A stretch of DNA of 64,000 nucleotides from Gimesia aquarii. Lineage in GTDB: Bacteria > Planctomycetota > Planctomycetia > Planctomycetales > Planctomycetaceae. Below the pieces are notes generated by a model. The model made no database searches. It saw only the letters and a program-made list of their open reading frames with translations, and was not told the DNA's origin. The position numbers and the translations under genes were made by a program. Shown here piece after piece: positions 38,661 through 48,483 of the stretch (the stretch's first letter is position 1; each line of letters begins with the position of its first letter). The stretch is from NCBI RefSeq assembly GCF_007748195.1, contig NZ_CP037920.1, positions 1,095,535 to 1,159,534 on the forward strand, in the 5' to 3' direction.

Positions 38661-40136
38661 ATGATTCGTAGTCTTAGTCCATTTATCACATGTGTATCTT
38701 ATCTTGCGCTATTTTTTCTGTGCACTACTCAGGCTACGTCAGCGGCAGAAACGAAACCCAACGTTCTGTTTCTAATTTGTGACGATTTGAATTGTGACCT
38801 TGGCTGTTATGGTCATCCTCAAGTGAAGTCTCCTAATATTGACCAACTGGCGAAACAGGGAGTGCGGTTTCAGAACGCGTACTGTCAGTTTCCTTTGTGT
38901 GGACCGAGCCGCGCTTCTTTTATGACGGGCCTCTATCCTGATCAAACTTTGATTCATCGTAACGCCATCTACATTCGAGAACATGTTCCCAACGTCCAGA
39001 CGATGTCGCAAATGTTTCGCAATCATGGATACTTCGCCACACGTGTGGGGAAAATTTACCACTATAATGTTCCCAAACACATCGGAACCAGTGGGCACGA
39101 CGACCCTTATTCCTGGAATCTGACTTTCAATCCCCGTGGCCGTGATGTGGATGATGAAGACAAAATTTTCAGTCTGACTCCCGGCAGCTTTGGTGGAACT
39201 TTAAGTTGGCTGGCTGCTGAGGGGACCGATGCAGAACAGACCGATGGTATCGCTGCCAAGATTGCCATCCAGCAACTCAAAAAACATGCCGCCCAGAAGA
39301 CTCCCTTTTTCATGGCTGTCGGATTGTTCCGACCGCATACCCCTTACGTGGCTCCGAAAAACTATTTCGAGATGTACCCTTCTAAGAAGATCAACGTTCC
39401 CCAAGTTCCCAAAGGATACCTTGATACGATTCCACCACCTGCCCGCAAGAGTTTGTTGCGCAAAAAAAATCAGGTGAATCTGCCTGACAAATTAGCGCGA
39501 CAGGCCATTCAGGCCTACTACGCTTCGATTACCTTCGCTGACGCACAGATTGGTCACATTCTTGCGGCTCTCAAAGAGACAGGCCTCGATGAGAATACGA
39601 TCGTCGTTTTCACCTCCGATCATGGTTACCACATGGGAGAACACGGGTATTGGCAGAAAACAACATTGTTTGAAAATGCCGCTCATGTGCCTTTGATTAT
39701 TGCCGGTCCCGGCGTCTTAGCCAAAGGACAGACTGCGGCTTCTCCTGCTGAAATGGTCGATTTCTATCCCACACTGGCAGAACTATGTGGTTTGAAAGCA
39801 CCGGCTTCGATTTCCGGTGTCAGTCAGGTACCAACTCTGAAAGATGCCACAGCGTCTTCTCGTAAAACCGCTTTGACACAATACGCAAACGGTTACAGCA
39901 TCCGTACGCCGAGCTACCGCTATACGGAATGGGGAAAGGCGGGCAAAGAAGGAGTAGAACTCTATGATCACAATACAGATCCCGCTGAAATGAAAAATCT
40001 GGCAAATGATCCTGAAACAAAGCAGTTGCGGGACGAATTATCCCAAATATTACAGGCACGAATTCAACAAGCCAACCAAAAACCAAAAGGGGTCAAGCAA
40101 ATCAAATTCGAAAATCGAAGGCGCGTTCCCAGGTAA
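38661..40136 (+). CDS. secreted sulfatase, iduronate-2-sulfatase-like
   Basis: A Sec signal peptide (LALFFLCTTQATSA) is followed by the sulfatase core: FLICDDLNCDLGCYG for metal binding, and the formylglycine site C-G-P-S-R in FPLCGPSRASFMTG. RVGKIYH, FMAVGLFRPHTPY and FTSDHGYHMGEHGYWQKTTLFE are present, which is the iduronate-2-sulfatase subtype pattern. It is followed by a TAT amidohydrolase and a DUF1501 protein on the same strand. Confidence 0.93.
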   Translation: MIRSLSPFITCVSYLALFFLCTTQATSAAETKPNVLFLICDDLNCDLGCYGHPQVKSPNIDQLAKQGVRFQNAYCQFPLCGPSRASFMTGLYPDQTLIHRNAIYIREHVPNVQTMSQMFRNHGYFATRVGKIYHYNVPKHIGTSGHDDPYSWNLTFNPRGRDVDDEDKIFSLTPGSFGGTLSWLAAEGTDAEQTDGIAAKIAIQQLKKHAAQKTPFFMAVGLFRPHTPYVAPKNYFEMYPSKKINVPQVPKGYLDTIPPPARKSLLRKKNQVNLPDKLARQAIQAYYASITFADAQIGHILAALKETGLDENTIVVFTSDHGYHMGEHGYWQKTTLFENAAHVPLIIAGPGVLAKGQTAASPAEMVDFYPTLAELCGLKAPASISGVSQVPTLKDATASSRKTALTQYANGYSIRTPSYRYTEWGKAGKEGVELYDHNTDPAEMKNLANDPETKQLRDELSQILQARIQQANQKPKGVKQIKFENRRRVPR

Positions 40137-40233
40137 AAACGGGTTTGCCTACTTGTAATTCCCGACTATGTTGATTTGAATGGAGTAAGACGACTCGTAT
40201 CAAACCGATACCGAATAGAAATTGGAATCAAGC

Positions 40234-41190
40234 ATGAATCTATCCCGCCGTGAATTTTCCAAATCACTTGCACTCGCTGGACTCGGCTGTGTGACCGGAC
40301 AATGGGCAACCAAAAAAGCACTCGCAGCAGAACCGAAAATTGAAGCAGGTACGGGCTTCATTGATATGCACACGCATATTGGTACGTATACCGATCCTAA
40401 AAAGAATCTCTCCGTGGAAGGTTTGCTGAAATGGATGGATCAGTTTCAGGTCGAAAAATCCGTTGTGCTGCCACTGACTTCTCCAGAATCAACCATGTAT
40501 CTGCAAACGACCGAGTCAGCATTAGCAGCCGCCAAAGCATATCCCGATCGATTGATTCCCTTTTGCTCGGTCGACCCTCGAACGACTCATGCCGGGAGTG
40601 TCAAATCTTTAGTGAATATGATTCAACGTTGGGCTGATCAGGGGGCGAAAGGATTTGGCGAACATAAAGTCGGTCTGAATTTCGATGATCCTCTGATGAT
40701 GCGGGTCTATGAAGCATGTCAGGAAGTAGGTATTCCTTTGCTGTTTCACATCGATAACATTCGTGGCAAGGATGTTCCTGGCCTCAAGCGTTTGGAAAAT
40801 GCACTCAAGACATTTCCCGAGTTAAACTTCATTGGACATGGTCCTGGCTGGTGGGCTTCCATTTCCGGTGGTCTCACTCAGCAGGAGTTGGGTGGCTATC
40901 CTAAGTCCAAAGTCAAACCGGGAGGTGCCATCGATGACTTAATGAGCCGCTATCCAAATCTCTACGGTGATCTTTCTGCTGGTTCCGGTGCGAATTCCAT
41001 TTCACGTGATCTGGAATTCGGCACAAAATTCTTGATTCGTCGACAGGATCGCATTCTATTCGGAACTGATTATCTGGCCCCCGGGCAACATGTTCCCCAG
41101 TTCGAACTTTTCCAGAAAATAGAACTTCCTGCTGATGTTCGATCTAAAATCTATCGCGAAAATGCCATTAAACTTCTCAAGTTGACTTAG
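40234..41190 (+). CDS. TAT-exported amidohydrolase-family protein
   Basis: The ATG at 40234 (MNLSRREFSKSLALAG) gives a twin-arginine signal; the frame opens at a TTG at 40222. The mature part is a TIM-barrel metal hydrolase of the amidohydrolase_2 type: FIDMHTHIGTY (metal-binding H-x-H), VEKSVVLPL, PDRLIPFCSVDPR, GFGEHKVGLNFDD, PLLFHIDN, FIGHGPGWW and RILFGTDY with the terminal Asp. The family includes decarboxylases and lactone hydrolases. The substrate is unknown. Confidence 0.87.
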   Translation: MNLSRREFSKSLALAGLGCVTGQWATKKALAAEPKIEAGTGFIDMHTHIGTYTDPKKNLSVEGLLKWMDQFQVEKSVVLPLTSPESTMYLQTTESALAAAKAYPDRLIPFCSVDPRTTHAGSVKSLVNMIQRWADQGAKGFGEHKVGLNFDDPLMMRVYEACQEVGIPLLFHIDNIRGKDVPGLKRLENALKTFPELNFIGHGPGWWASISGGLTQQELGGYPKSKVKPGGAIDDLMSRYPNLYGDLSAGSGANSISRDLEFGTKFLIRRQDRILFGTDYLAPGQHVPQFELFQKIELPADVRSKIYRENAIKLLKLT

Positions 41191-41500
41191 TCTGAAAAAC
41201 TATTGACTCAGAATTTGCGGATGAAAAATAGATAAATAGATTATGTGTGTTATGCACGACAGAATTGTGTGCATGTGTTCATTTTGATCTGTTTTTCAAT
41301 AAATACATGCGGAGTTCCGGTTGTTCTTTCCGATCATATTTGTATATGCTAATATATAAAGTTTCCTACCTAAGTTACTCGCCACATAGGTACTAAATAA
41401 AGAACTGTCTCAGTTGAAGTCAAGCGTTTTAATGTGAGACCATTTTTTATCTAATCCTAATTAATAATCGATCATCGATTTTAGATATGGGAGAGTTCGG
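41191..41500. other. intergenic region
   Basis: About 310 bp, AT-rich, without ORF. It contains a short inverted repeat ATGCAC/GTGCAT near 41250. Confidence 0.4.
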
Positions 41501-42910
41501 ATGTCTCAACCAACCAGTTTCCCAAACAATCCACACCAACTTCATCACGCCGGTGGAAGCTCATTTTCTCATTTCGCGCCGGGTAGCGATCTGGTTCACG
41601 TGGGGAGTCGGCGTTGGTTTCTGCAAATGGGTATGGCCGGAATTGCCGGGCTTTCTGTCCCTCAATTGCTTAAGCAACAGGCGCTGGCTTCTCCTGAAGC
41701 GAAAGTAGATCAGAAGGTCCAAGCCAAGTCGGTGATATTGATTTGGCTTTCTGGTGGACCCAGTCAACTGGATACCTGGGATTTAAAACCGCAAGCTCCC
41801 AAAGAAATTCGTGGTCCTTTTAATTCCATTTCCACCTCGGTGAATGGAATTGATATTTGTGAGCATATGCCGAAGCAGGCAGCGATGATGGATAAGTTTG
41901 CCATCATTCGTTCTATGGATGCCACGGCCAGCAATCACACACCAACAACATTCCAGGCTGCTAATCCCAAGTCGCGTCGAACGAACGACAATCGCGATGG
42001 CGGAGGTTATCCTTCGATGGGATCTGTGGCTGCCAAATTCCGTGGACCAAACGTGCCCGGGATGCCAGGCTTTGTAGCGCTGGCTGACAGCATGAAATCC
42101 GATATTTACGGTGCCGGCCATTTAGGGCATCGTTATGAACCATTGGATGGCGTGAAATCCGCAGGTAAGTTTGGCATGCCTGCCGGAGTTCAAACCTCCC
42201 GATTGAATGACCGCAACGAATTACGTCGCCAGTTTGATCAGCTCCGAAAGCATGCGGATCTCTCGACTGAACTTTCATTGCAGGATCGTTACGTGCAGGA
42301 AGCTTACGATATGGTGTTGTCAGGAAAAGTTGCGAAAGCATTTGACCTGAACCGCGAACCACAGAAGCTTCGAGAAAAATATGGTAGCCACTCTTTTGGA
42401 CAGAAGTCGTTACTGGCGCGTCGGCTTGTTGAATCGGGTGTGACTTTCATTACGATGAGTGATGCCTGGGGACACTGGGACCATCATGGTGATGAAGTGA
42501 AATGGGGTGGCATTGAGAAAGGTCTCAAACCCATGTTGCCAGTTCTCGATCATGGGATCACCACTTTGGTCAGCGACCTTGATGAACGAGGGCTGCTCGA
42601 TTCGACGCTAGTGCTGGTACTTGGTGAATTTGGCCGTGGTCCGGTCATGACCAAAACCAATGGACGTGGTCACTGGACTCCGGTGATGTCGATGTTGGCA
42701 GCCGGTGCAGGCGTTCCCGGCGGTCAAGTCATTGGTGCCACAGATCGACGCGGTGGCGAAATCGCAGAACGACGATTAGGCCCGGGAGACCTCGGTGCTA
42801 CCGTATTCAAAAAATTGGGCATCGACCCTTACGGTCACTGGATCAAACCGGGTGGACGTCCTACACCATTGGTCGATGGTCCTGCTGGTCCGATTGCGGA
42901 ACTTGGTTAA
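41501..42910 (+). CDS. DUF1501 protein
   Basis: The ATG at 41501 follows GGAGAG. The N-terminus carries SRRWFLQMGMAGIAGLSVPQLL, a TAT-like signal. The mature part is of the alkaline-phosphatase/sulfatase-like DUF1501 fold, with VILIWLSGGPSQLDTWDLKP near residue 78, RSMDATASNHTP, WDHHGDEVKWG-type motif and LVLGEFGRGP and GRGHW near the C-terminus. In planctomycetes these genes usually follow a DUF1549/DUF1553 gene, but here the neighbour is an amidohydrolase. Confidence 0.92.
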   Translation: MSQPTSFPNNPHQLHHAGGSSFSHFAPGSDLVHVGSRRWFLQMGMAGIAGLSVPQLLKQQALASPEAKVDQKVQAKSVILIWLSGGPSQLDTWDLKPQAPKEIRGPFNSISTSVNGIDICEHMPKQAAMMDKFAIIRSMDATASNHTPTTFQAANPKSRRTNDNRDGGGYPSMGSVAAKFRGPNVPGMPGFVALADSMKSDIYGAGHLGHRYEPLDGVKSAGKFGMPAGVQTSRLNDRNELRRQFDQLRKHADLSTELSLQDRYVQEAYDMVLSGKVAKAFDLNREPQKLREKYGSHSFGQKSLLARRLVESGVTFITMSDAWGHWDHHGDEVKWGGIEKGLKPMLPVLDHGITTLVSDLDERGLLDSTLVLVLGEFGRGPVMTKTNGRGHWTPVMSMLAAGAGVPGGQVIGATDRRGGEIAERRLGPGDLGATVFKKLGIDPYGHWIKPGGRPTPLVDGPAGPIAELG

Positions 42911-44106
42911 TCAGTGATTGTAAACTCCAGAGAGCGAGATTCACTCGCATTCGGAGCGTTCGATTTTCTTTTCGATACATCAATGGCAAAAAGACGTTCG
43001 ATGCTATTTCCTGCCAGATCTTCGAGCACGGTTCCTGCAACCAGTCGATAGTGACCTGCCTGCCACGGTCTGTCTGGTATGAACCGCCAAACGGACTCAT
43101 GTTGACTGAGTTGAATCTGTCCTTTGACAATGGCCCCCTGCTCTGTCTGCACTTTCATCTGATCTTTGAGTAGTACGTAGTCCAGAGGCTCGCCCAGTTT
43201 ACAAATGAGTGGCTTTCGTGTTCCCTTGAGGGGAACGCTTAATTTCCAGTCTTTCACGAATGGCTGACGTTCATCAATGGCGACTGCTGAGAACGGTTTC
43301 GAAACGGGTGTTCCCAGTGCGTGCCCCGATAATGCGGCCCACTTTGGGTCGATTTTCAATTCGTACTCGTCTCCCTCATTCAGAATCGCACCCAGTTCGA
43401 CGTTCAGATTGACTCCTGCTTTCTGTCTCCCCGGATGAAACCAGAGTGTTAACTGTTTACCATCGGGAGACCAGAGTTCGGTATGGCGAAATGGACGGGG
43501 GACTTGTTTGTTTTGAGTTTTGTTGAACAGAGAAAAATACTCAAAAATCTCTCCCTGCTGCATTGGCTCGGAGAATTGAATGTAAAATTTTAAGTGATTC
43601 GCGGGGAGCCTCTTTCCCGAAGGGTAAATCGCCAGCACACGAGGGGGCTTGAGATTGGGTAATGGAATATAATATTCGGCTTGAAGTAATTTCGCCTTCG
43701 TTTTTGCAGATAACTCTAACGGTTTTGGATCGAAGGTTGCTTGATAGCGAGTCCCTCGGACTAAGGGAAACGCTGGTTCGAATTCCAGATGGTTTGTTTT
43801 AATGCGATAACGTCCCAGCATTGCTGGAATACTTTGTCCGGACTGTTTTTGCAATTTGAACGTCAGCACCTCATGAAGCTTTTGTTCATCAGCTTGTTTG
43901 AGAGAACTCCAGAACTCGGATTGATTTGCTGTGACAACAACCAGACACCGTCGTGGGTCTTTGGGATTTGCAGTGATCTTTAACGTAAACGGTTCAACCG
44001 GTTTACTCGCATGAATCTCTGCTTGGAGCCCCCACCAGCAAATTAACAGTACAGCCAAAAACTGCCAGCGATGTTTCCCTACGATTTGTTGTTGTGGTTT
44101 GATCAT
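42907..44106 (-). CDS. secreted protein with Ig-like (SbsA/Big_5-type) domains
   Basis: An N-terminal membrane anchor or signal (FLAVLLICWWGLQAEIHA) is followed by beta-rich sequence with two or three Ig-like domains of the type found in S-layer and adhesion proteins. Typical strands are RVLAIYPSGKRLPANHLKFYIQFSEPMQ and the closing GHYRLVAGTVLEDLAGNS, which is the standard end of a Big_5 domain. The 3-prime end overlaps the convergent DUF1501 gene by 4 bp. The role is presumably structural. Confidence 0.78.
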   Translation of the reverse strand: MIKPQQQIVGKHRWQFLAVLLICWWGLQAEIHASKPVEPFTLKITANPKDPRRCLVVVTANQSEFWSSLKQADEQKLHEVLTFKLQKQSGQSIPAMLGRYRIKTNHLEFEPAFPLVRGTRYQATFDPKPLELSAKTKAKLLQAEYYIPLPNLKPPRVLAIYPSGKRLPANHLKFYIQFSEPMQQGEIFEYFSLFNKTQNKQVPRPFRHTELWSPDGKQLTLWFHPGRQKAGVNLNVELGAILNEGDEYELKIDPKWAALSGHALGTPVSKPFSAVAIDERQPFVKDWKLSVPLKGTRKPLICKLGEPLDYVLLKDQMKVQTEQGAIVKGQIQLSQHESVWRFIPDRPWQAGHYRLVAGTVLEDLAGNSIERLFAIDVSKRKSNAPNASESRSLEFTITD

Positions 44107-44143
44107 AGCGCTGACCGTTTTTGAAAATCTGATATTAAACAGC

Positions 44144-44185
44144 GAAAAAACTCTTTCCTGTTCGCAAAACAGAACAGGAAAGAGT
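44144..44185 (-). terminator. terminator of the 44209-45366 gene
   Basis: A 14-bp perfect stem (ACTCTTTCCTGTTC with GAACAGGAAAGAGT, 44150-44185) is followed on the minus strand by TTTTTTCGC. Confidence 0.9.
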
Positions 44186-44208
44186 CTATGGCTGACTCAC
44201 AACATCAA

Positions 44209-45366
44209 TTAAGGAAGCTGTGAAATTTCCAAATCGAGGTGTCCGTCATTATCACGGAGTACGACGATTTCTTTTTTATCCAGTTTATCAATGTGCACAG
44301 CACCGGCAAGCTGATCGACAATTTCGATTCCATCCGGGCCTGATTTCTTTTTCACATTTCGCCGAACGGCATCTTCATTCACGTCTTCCGCTTCGAGGTA
44401 GTCCATATTGACGCGGACGCCCCACCATTTACTGGGACCATACATATTCCTTTTCCAGTGGAAACGAAATGTATTGGTTAACAGCCACTCTTTGCCATCA
44501 CTTTCATAAGTCAACATATCCAAGGGACGATTTCCTGAACCGAGTTCGACCACACTCGTCCCTTTGACTTTGCTGCCCGACTGTAATTCATCCAGCGGAA
44601 ATTTGGCGATGGGCGTACAGGCAAATGCTCCTACGATGTAGTTCTTACCCTTATTCGTATATGGTACGAAAGATTGAATCGGCGCTCTCGTTTCCCATTT
44701 TCGGTGTGCCACGTGATAAGTTTCGGCACTGTAGATATCAGCCGAAGTTCCATGTGTGATCGGAAGGGGAATCGAATAAATTTTATTGACAAATTCGGCA
44801 TTGGATTGTGCTGCTGCCAATAGACGATCACTGGCCAATGCCACTCCTGTAATATTTCTGATTTTAGAATTCTTACCACCGGGCAGACCAACCTGCACAA
44901 AATCGACCTCAGACAAATCGAAATTTTTGACCTTACCTTGCGCGTCAATGACCAGGATGGCAGATTGCCCATCGGTCTTACGGCGAACGGAAAGATAGAC
45001 TTTACCACTTTGTGAGTTCACAGCCATATCTGTGATTTGAATTTGGGAGGGTTCAACCCCCATACTTGCGGCGACAGCAACGTCAATTTTAGGAATTTTC
45101 TTTTCCAGCTTTTTTAGGGGTCCCAGATCATGAGTGTCAATTACAGTTACAGTCGCTTTCGCGGGGTCCGCCACCACCAGCAATCCGCTGGGTCCAAAGG
45201 TTATTTTCCCAACCGATTTGAAATCGGGATTTCCCTTCTGTACATTTTTGAGATACTTGCTCGCCGCATCCTTGGTCACACCGGCTTGAGCCATTTGGCT
45301 ACCTGTGAGTAGCAGCAGGAGCGCCACAATAGGGACGCCTGCTTTCATGATTCGCGATCTGATCAT
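44209..45366 (-). CDS. secreted beta-propeller-like protein, unknown
   Basis: I chose the ATG at 45366 (MIRSRIMKAG) with CAGGAACC upstream. A signal peptide (VALLLLLTGSQMAQA) precedes a beta-rich mature part with propeller-like motifs: FGPSGLLVVADPAKATVTVIDTHDL, QITDMAVNSQSGKVYLSVRR and GVALASDRLLAAAQSN. This would be YVTN/quinoprotein-type. Many lysines suggest an anionic ligand. A strong terminator closes the transcript. Confidence 0.75.
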   Translation of the reverse strand: MIRSRIMKAGVPIVALLLLLTGSQMAQAGVTKDAASKYLKNVQKGNPDFKSVGKITFGPSGLLVVADPAKATVTVIDTHDLGPLKKLEKKIPKIDVAVAASMGVEPSQIQITDMAVNSQSGKVYLSVRRKTDGQSAILVIDAQGKVKNFDLSEVDFVQVGLPGGKNSKIRNITGVALASDRLLAAAQSNAEFVNKIYSIPLPITHGTSADIYSAETYHVAHRKWETRAPIQSFVPYTNKGKNYIVGAFACTPIAKFPLDELQSGSKVKGTSVVELGSGNRPLDMLTYESDGKEWLLTNTFRFHWKRNMYGPSKWWGVRVNMDYLEAEDVNEDAVRRNVKKKSGPDGIEIVDQLAGAVHIDKLDKKEIVVLRDNDGHLDLEISQLP

Positions 45367-45570
45367 CAAACTGGTTCCTGAAAAAAGTGTTGTAAAATTT
45401 TGGGGATCCGCTCCCCTCCAACTGACTTCAATCCTAATTCCCCCAAATTTGAGAGTCAACTAGATTGTGAATTTAACATGGTTTTGTACTAATTCCGTCC
45501 CACACGCAGAAAAACCGTGATGGATACTAATCGGGAAAGGTTCTCAATATTCATTAGGATTTTTACGCGC

Positions 45571-45601
45571 TTGACATCATTGATGCGTTTTTTGTTATAA
45601 T
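45571..45601 (+). promoter_or_regulatory. sigma-70-type promoter
   Basis: TTGACA (45571-45576) and TATAAT (45596-45601), both exact consensus hexamers, are separated by a longer than ideal 19-nt spacer. They lie 50 bp upstream of the cytochrome/DUF1549 gene. Confidence 0.65.
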
Positions 45602-45651
45602 GAGACTTCTTCCACAAGTCTCCTTCCTTTATAAACGAGCAACATTCAGTC

Positions 45652-48477
45652 ATGGTTGTTTCCCGGCATCGACTTTTATTTTTGCTGTTCAACTGTCTGA
45701 TTGTCTTGATCGCCAGACCTTTACCTGTCTACTCGACAGAGACCTCTACAGAAACTGCTCGGTCGACAAGCATTGTTTATGAAGTTGATATTCAACCAAT
45801 ATTCCAGGCACATTGTGTCAAGTGTCACAATCAGAAAACACGAAAAGCAGAATTTGACCTGAGTTCTCCTGCAAATCTACTGAAAGGTGGCGAATCGGGA
45901 TCGGGATTAGTCAAGGGCAAACCAGATGAGAGCCTGTTGTTTGAATACTTGCATGAGGGCCAGATGCCTCCCGAAGGTTCAAAGCCATTATCGAAACAGG
46001 AGCTCTCCAAAATACGTCAGTGGATTCTCACAGGATTGAAGTTTCAGCAGAGCCCCGAAGCACATGCGCCTGCCATACTCACTCAACACGATGTTCTCCC
46101 GATCTTGTACCGACGTTGTGTCATGTGTCATGGTCCCGAGTACCAGGAGGGAGGACTCGATGTTCGCTCCAAAACCAAAATGCTCACAGGAGGCAAAGGA
46201 GGGTCGGCAGTCATCGCAGGCAAACCAGCTGAAAGTCTGTTGGTTAAGTATATCGTCGAGAAGACCTGTCCGCCGAAGGGGGAAATCAGTCGGGCTGGCA
46301 TTGAGCCGATGACTGATGAAGAACTGGCAACAATCACCAAATGGATTCGCCAGGGGCTCTCAGAAGTGAAAGTGGAAGCTGAGGAGTTCCGCTATGATCA
46401 GGATCCATTGGTTTCAAAAGCAGATCGCCAATTCTGGTCGTTTCAACCTCCTCAGCAAGTCGACCCTCCGACTGTGATTCATCAGTCGCTGGTTAAAAAT
46501 CCAATCGATGCTTTTCTTCTTCGAAAATTAGAAGCGCAGAAACTGTCTTATGCTCCGGAAGCGGATCGGCGCACTCTCATTCGCCGTGCGACATTTGTCT
46601 TAACAGGTTTACCTCCCACTCCGAGGGAAGTGCAGGAGTTCCTCGCTGATGAGAGTGAAAAGGCTTATGAGAACCTGATAGACCGTTTGTTACAGTCTCC
46701 CCGCTATGCGGAGAAATGGGGGCGATTCTGGCTAGACTTAGCTGGCTATGCTGATTCCGAAGGAAAGCGGAGTGCCGATTTGATTCGGAAATACGCTTAC
46801 CGCTATCGTGATTATGTCATCCGTTCTTTCGGTGAGGATAAACCTTATGATGTCTTTCTCACCGAGCAGTTGGCGGGCGATGAATTGGTGGATTATGCGA
46901 ACCCGCAAAATGCGACTCCGGAAGTCATTGAAAAACTGGTGGCGACCGGTTTTTTGCGCATGGCCCCCGATGGAACCTCGGCGAATCCAGTGAACCGGGT
47001 TTCAGACCGCATGGAAGTGATTTCGGACGAACTCGATGTACTCGCTCGTGGTGTACTTGGATTGACGATGAATTGTGCGCGTTGCCACAGCCACAAATAC
47101 GATCCGATTCCGCAACGAGACTATTACAGGATGATGGCAATCTTCAAGGGTGCTTACGACGAATACGACTGGATGACACCACAACCATTCAGCAATCAAT
47201 GGAAACGAGCCCGTAGCCGATTATTAACGGTGATCCCTGAGCAGGAACAAAAGGAAATCGACAAATACAATGCACCCATTGAAAAACAAATTGCGGAATT
47301 AAAAGCAAAGCTCAAAAACAAGGAGCTCTCTAAAAAAGAAAAGAAGGTGCTCGATAAAGAACTGAAAAAGCGAACTGCTTCATTGAAGACTCCCAATTTG
47401 ATTCGAGCATTATGGGACCGTGGTCGTCCCTCGCCGACTTATATTTATCGTCGTGGTGATGAAAATCAACCCACACGCCTTGTGCAGCCCGGAACGCCTT
47501 CTGCCATTGCGGATGGAATCTCGCCCTATCATATCGAGCCAATCACACAAACAACTTTCAAAACCGGGCGCAGGCTGGCATTCGCCCGCTGGCTCACTCA
47601 GCCTGATCATCCATTGACTTCACGGGTGATCGTCAACCGTATCTGGAATAAACATTTTGGAAACGGAATTTTAAAGAGCCTCGATAATTTTGGTGCCTTG
47701 GGCACTCCACCCAGTCATCCGGAACTACTCGACTGGTTGGCTGTGAACTTTGTAAAAAATGGATGGAGTTTCAAACAGTTACATCGTTTGATTATGACGT
47801 CGCGTGCGTATCGCCAATCTTCGTCTATCACTTCACTCCATCAAAAGCGAGATCCGGAAAACAGGCTGATTTCCCGCATGCCCTTACGCAGGCTGGAAGC
47901 AGAAGAACTGCGAGATTCGCTCATTTTTACTGCGGGACAACTTGATGAGACACCATTTGGTCCACCGGTTGATGTGGAAGTTCGTTCGGATGGTCTGGTG
48001 ACTTCAAAGCGAACCGAACAGGGGTGGCGGAGAAGCGTTTATGTCAGACACCGACGAAAAGAAATGCCGACATTTCTGGAAGTGTTTGATCTTCCACAAA
48101 TGAATCCGAACTGCACGGTTCGTAAAAACTCAACCGTTGTTTCTCAGCCTTTACTTCTCGTGAATAATAAAATGGTGTATGACATTGCGGCTTTGTTTGC
48201 CAAACGGGTTCAGGCTCAGACAGGTGATGATCCGAAGAAACAGATAGATGCTGTGTATCAACTTGCATTTCAGCGCGATCCATTGCCCGAGGAAAGAAAG
48301 ATTGCTCTGGCATCGTTACGTCTCTTAGACCAAAGCAAAGAAGCAACAATGCCTCTGGTTGCCAGCAAGCCAGAACAGGCTAAGAAGCAGAATCAATCGA
48401 CTAAGACGGCCCATGATGGTCTAGCTAATTTTTGTCACGTATTACTGAACTCAGCCGAGTTTCTTTATATTGATTGA
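45652..48477 (+). CDS. planctomycete cytochrome-c / DUF1549 / DUF1553 protein
   Basis: A signal peptide (LLFLLFNCLIVLIA) leads into two PSCyt1-type c-heme segments with the motifs CVKCH (near residue 55) and CVMCH (near 155). A DUF1549 domain follows (NPIDAFLLRKLEAQKLSYAPEADRR...). A third CxxCH (CARCH, near 475) precedes the coiled Lys/Glu-rich stretch, and the DUF1553 domain (RLAFARWLTQPDHPLTSRVIVNRIW, later LRRLEAEELRDSL) closes the protein. It forms a unit with the DUF1501 gene that starts 6 bp after its stop. Such pairs are planctomycete-specific; links to polysaccharide degradation or electron transfer are inferred. Confidence 0.95.
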   Translation: MVVSRHRLLFLLFNCLIVLIARPLPVYSTETSTETARSTSIVYEVDIQPIFQAHCVKCHNQKTRKAEFDLSSPANLLKGGESGSGLVKGKPDESLLFEYLHEGQMPPEGSKPLSKQELSKIRQWILTGLKFQQSPEAHAPAILTQHDVLPILYRRCVMCHGPEYQEGGLDVRSKTKMLTGGKGGSAVIAGKPAESLLVKYIVEKTCPPKGEISRAGIEPMTDEELATITKWIRQGLSEVKVEAEEFRYDQDPLVSKADRQFWSFQPPQQVDPPTVIHQSLVKNPIDAFLLRKLEAQKLSYAPEADRRTLIRRATFVLTGLPPTPREVQEFLADESEKAYENLIDRLLQSPRYAEKWGRFWLDLAGYADSEGKRSADLIRKYAYRYRDYVIRSFGEDKPYDVFLTEQLAGDELVDYANPQNATPEVIEKLVATGFLRMAPDGTSANPVNRVSDRMEVISDELDVLARGVLGLTMNCARCHSHKYDPIPQRDYYRMMAIFKGAYDEYDWMTPQPFSNQWKRARSRLLTVIPEQEQKEIDKYNAPIEKQIAELKAKLKNKELSKKEKKVLDKELKKRTASLKTPNLIRALWDRGRPSPTYIYRRGDENQPTRLVQPGTPSAIADGISPYHIEPITQTTFKTGRRLAFARWLTQPDHPLTSRVIVNRIWNKHFGNGILKSLDNFGALGTPPSHPELLDWLAVNFVKNGWSFKQLHRLIMTSRAYRQSSSITSLHQKRDPENRLISRMPLRRLEAEELRDSLIFTAGQLDETPFGPPVDVEVRSDGLVTSKRTEQGWRRSVYVRHRRKEMPTFLEVFDLPQMNPNCTVRKNSTVVSQPLLLVNNKMVYDIAALFAKRVQAQTGDDPKKQIDAVYQLAFQRDPLPEERKIALASLRLLDQSKEATMPLVASKPEQAKKQNQSTKTAHDGLANFCHVLLNSAEFLYID

Positions 48478-48483
48478 AAATCC

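Noticed and set aside
41961..42362. 133-codon minus-strand frame
   Set aside because: Antisense shadow of the first DUF1501 gene.
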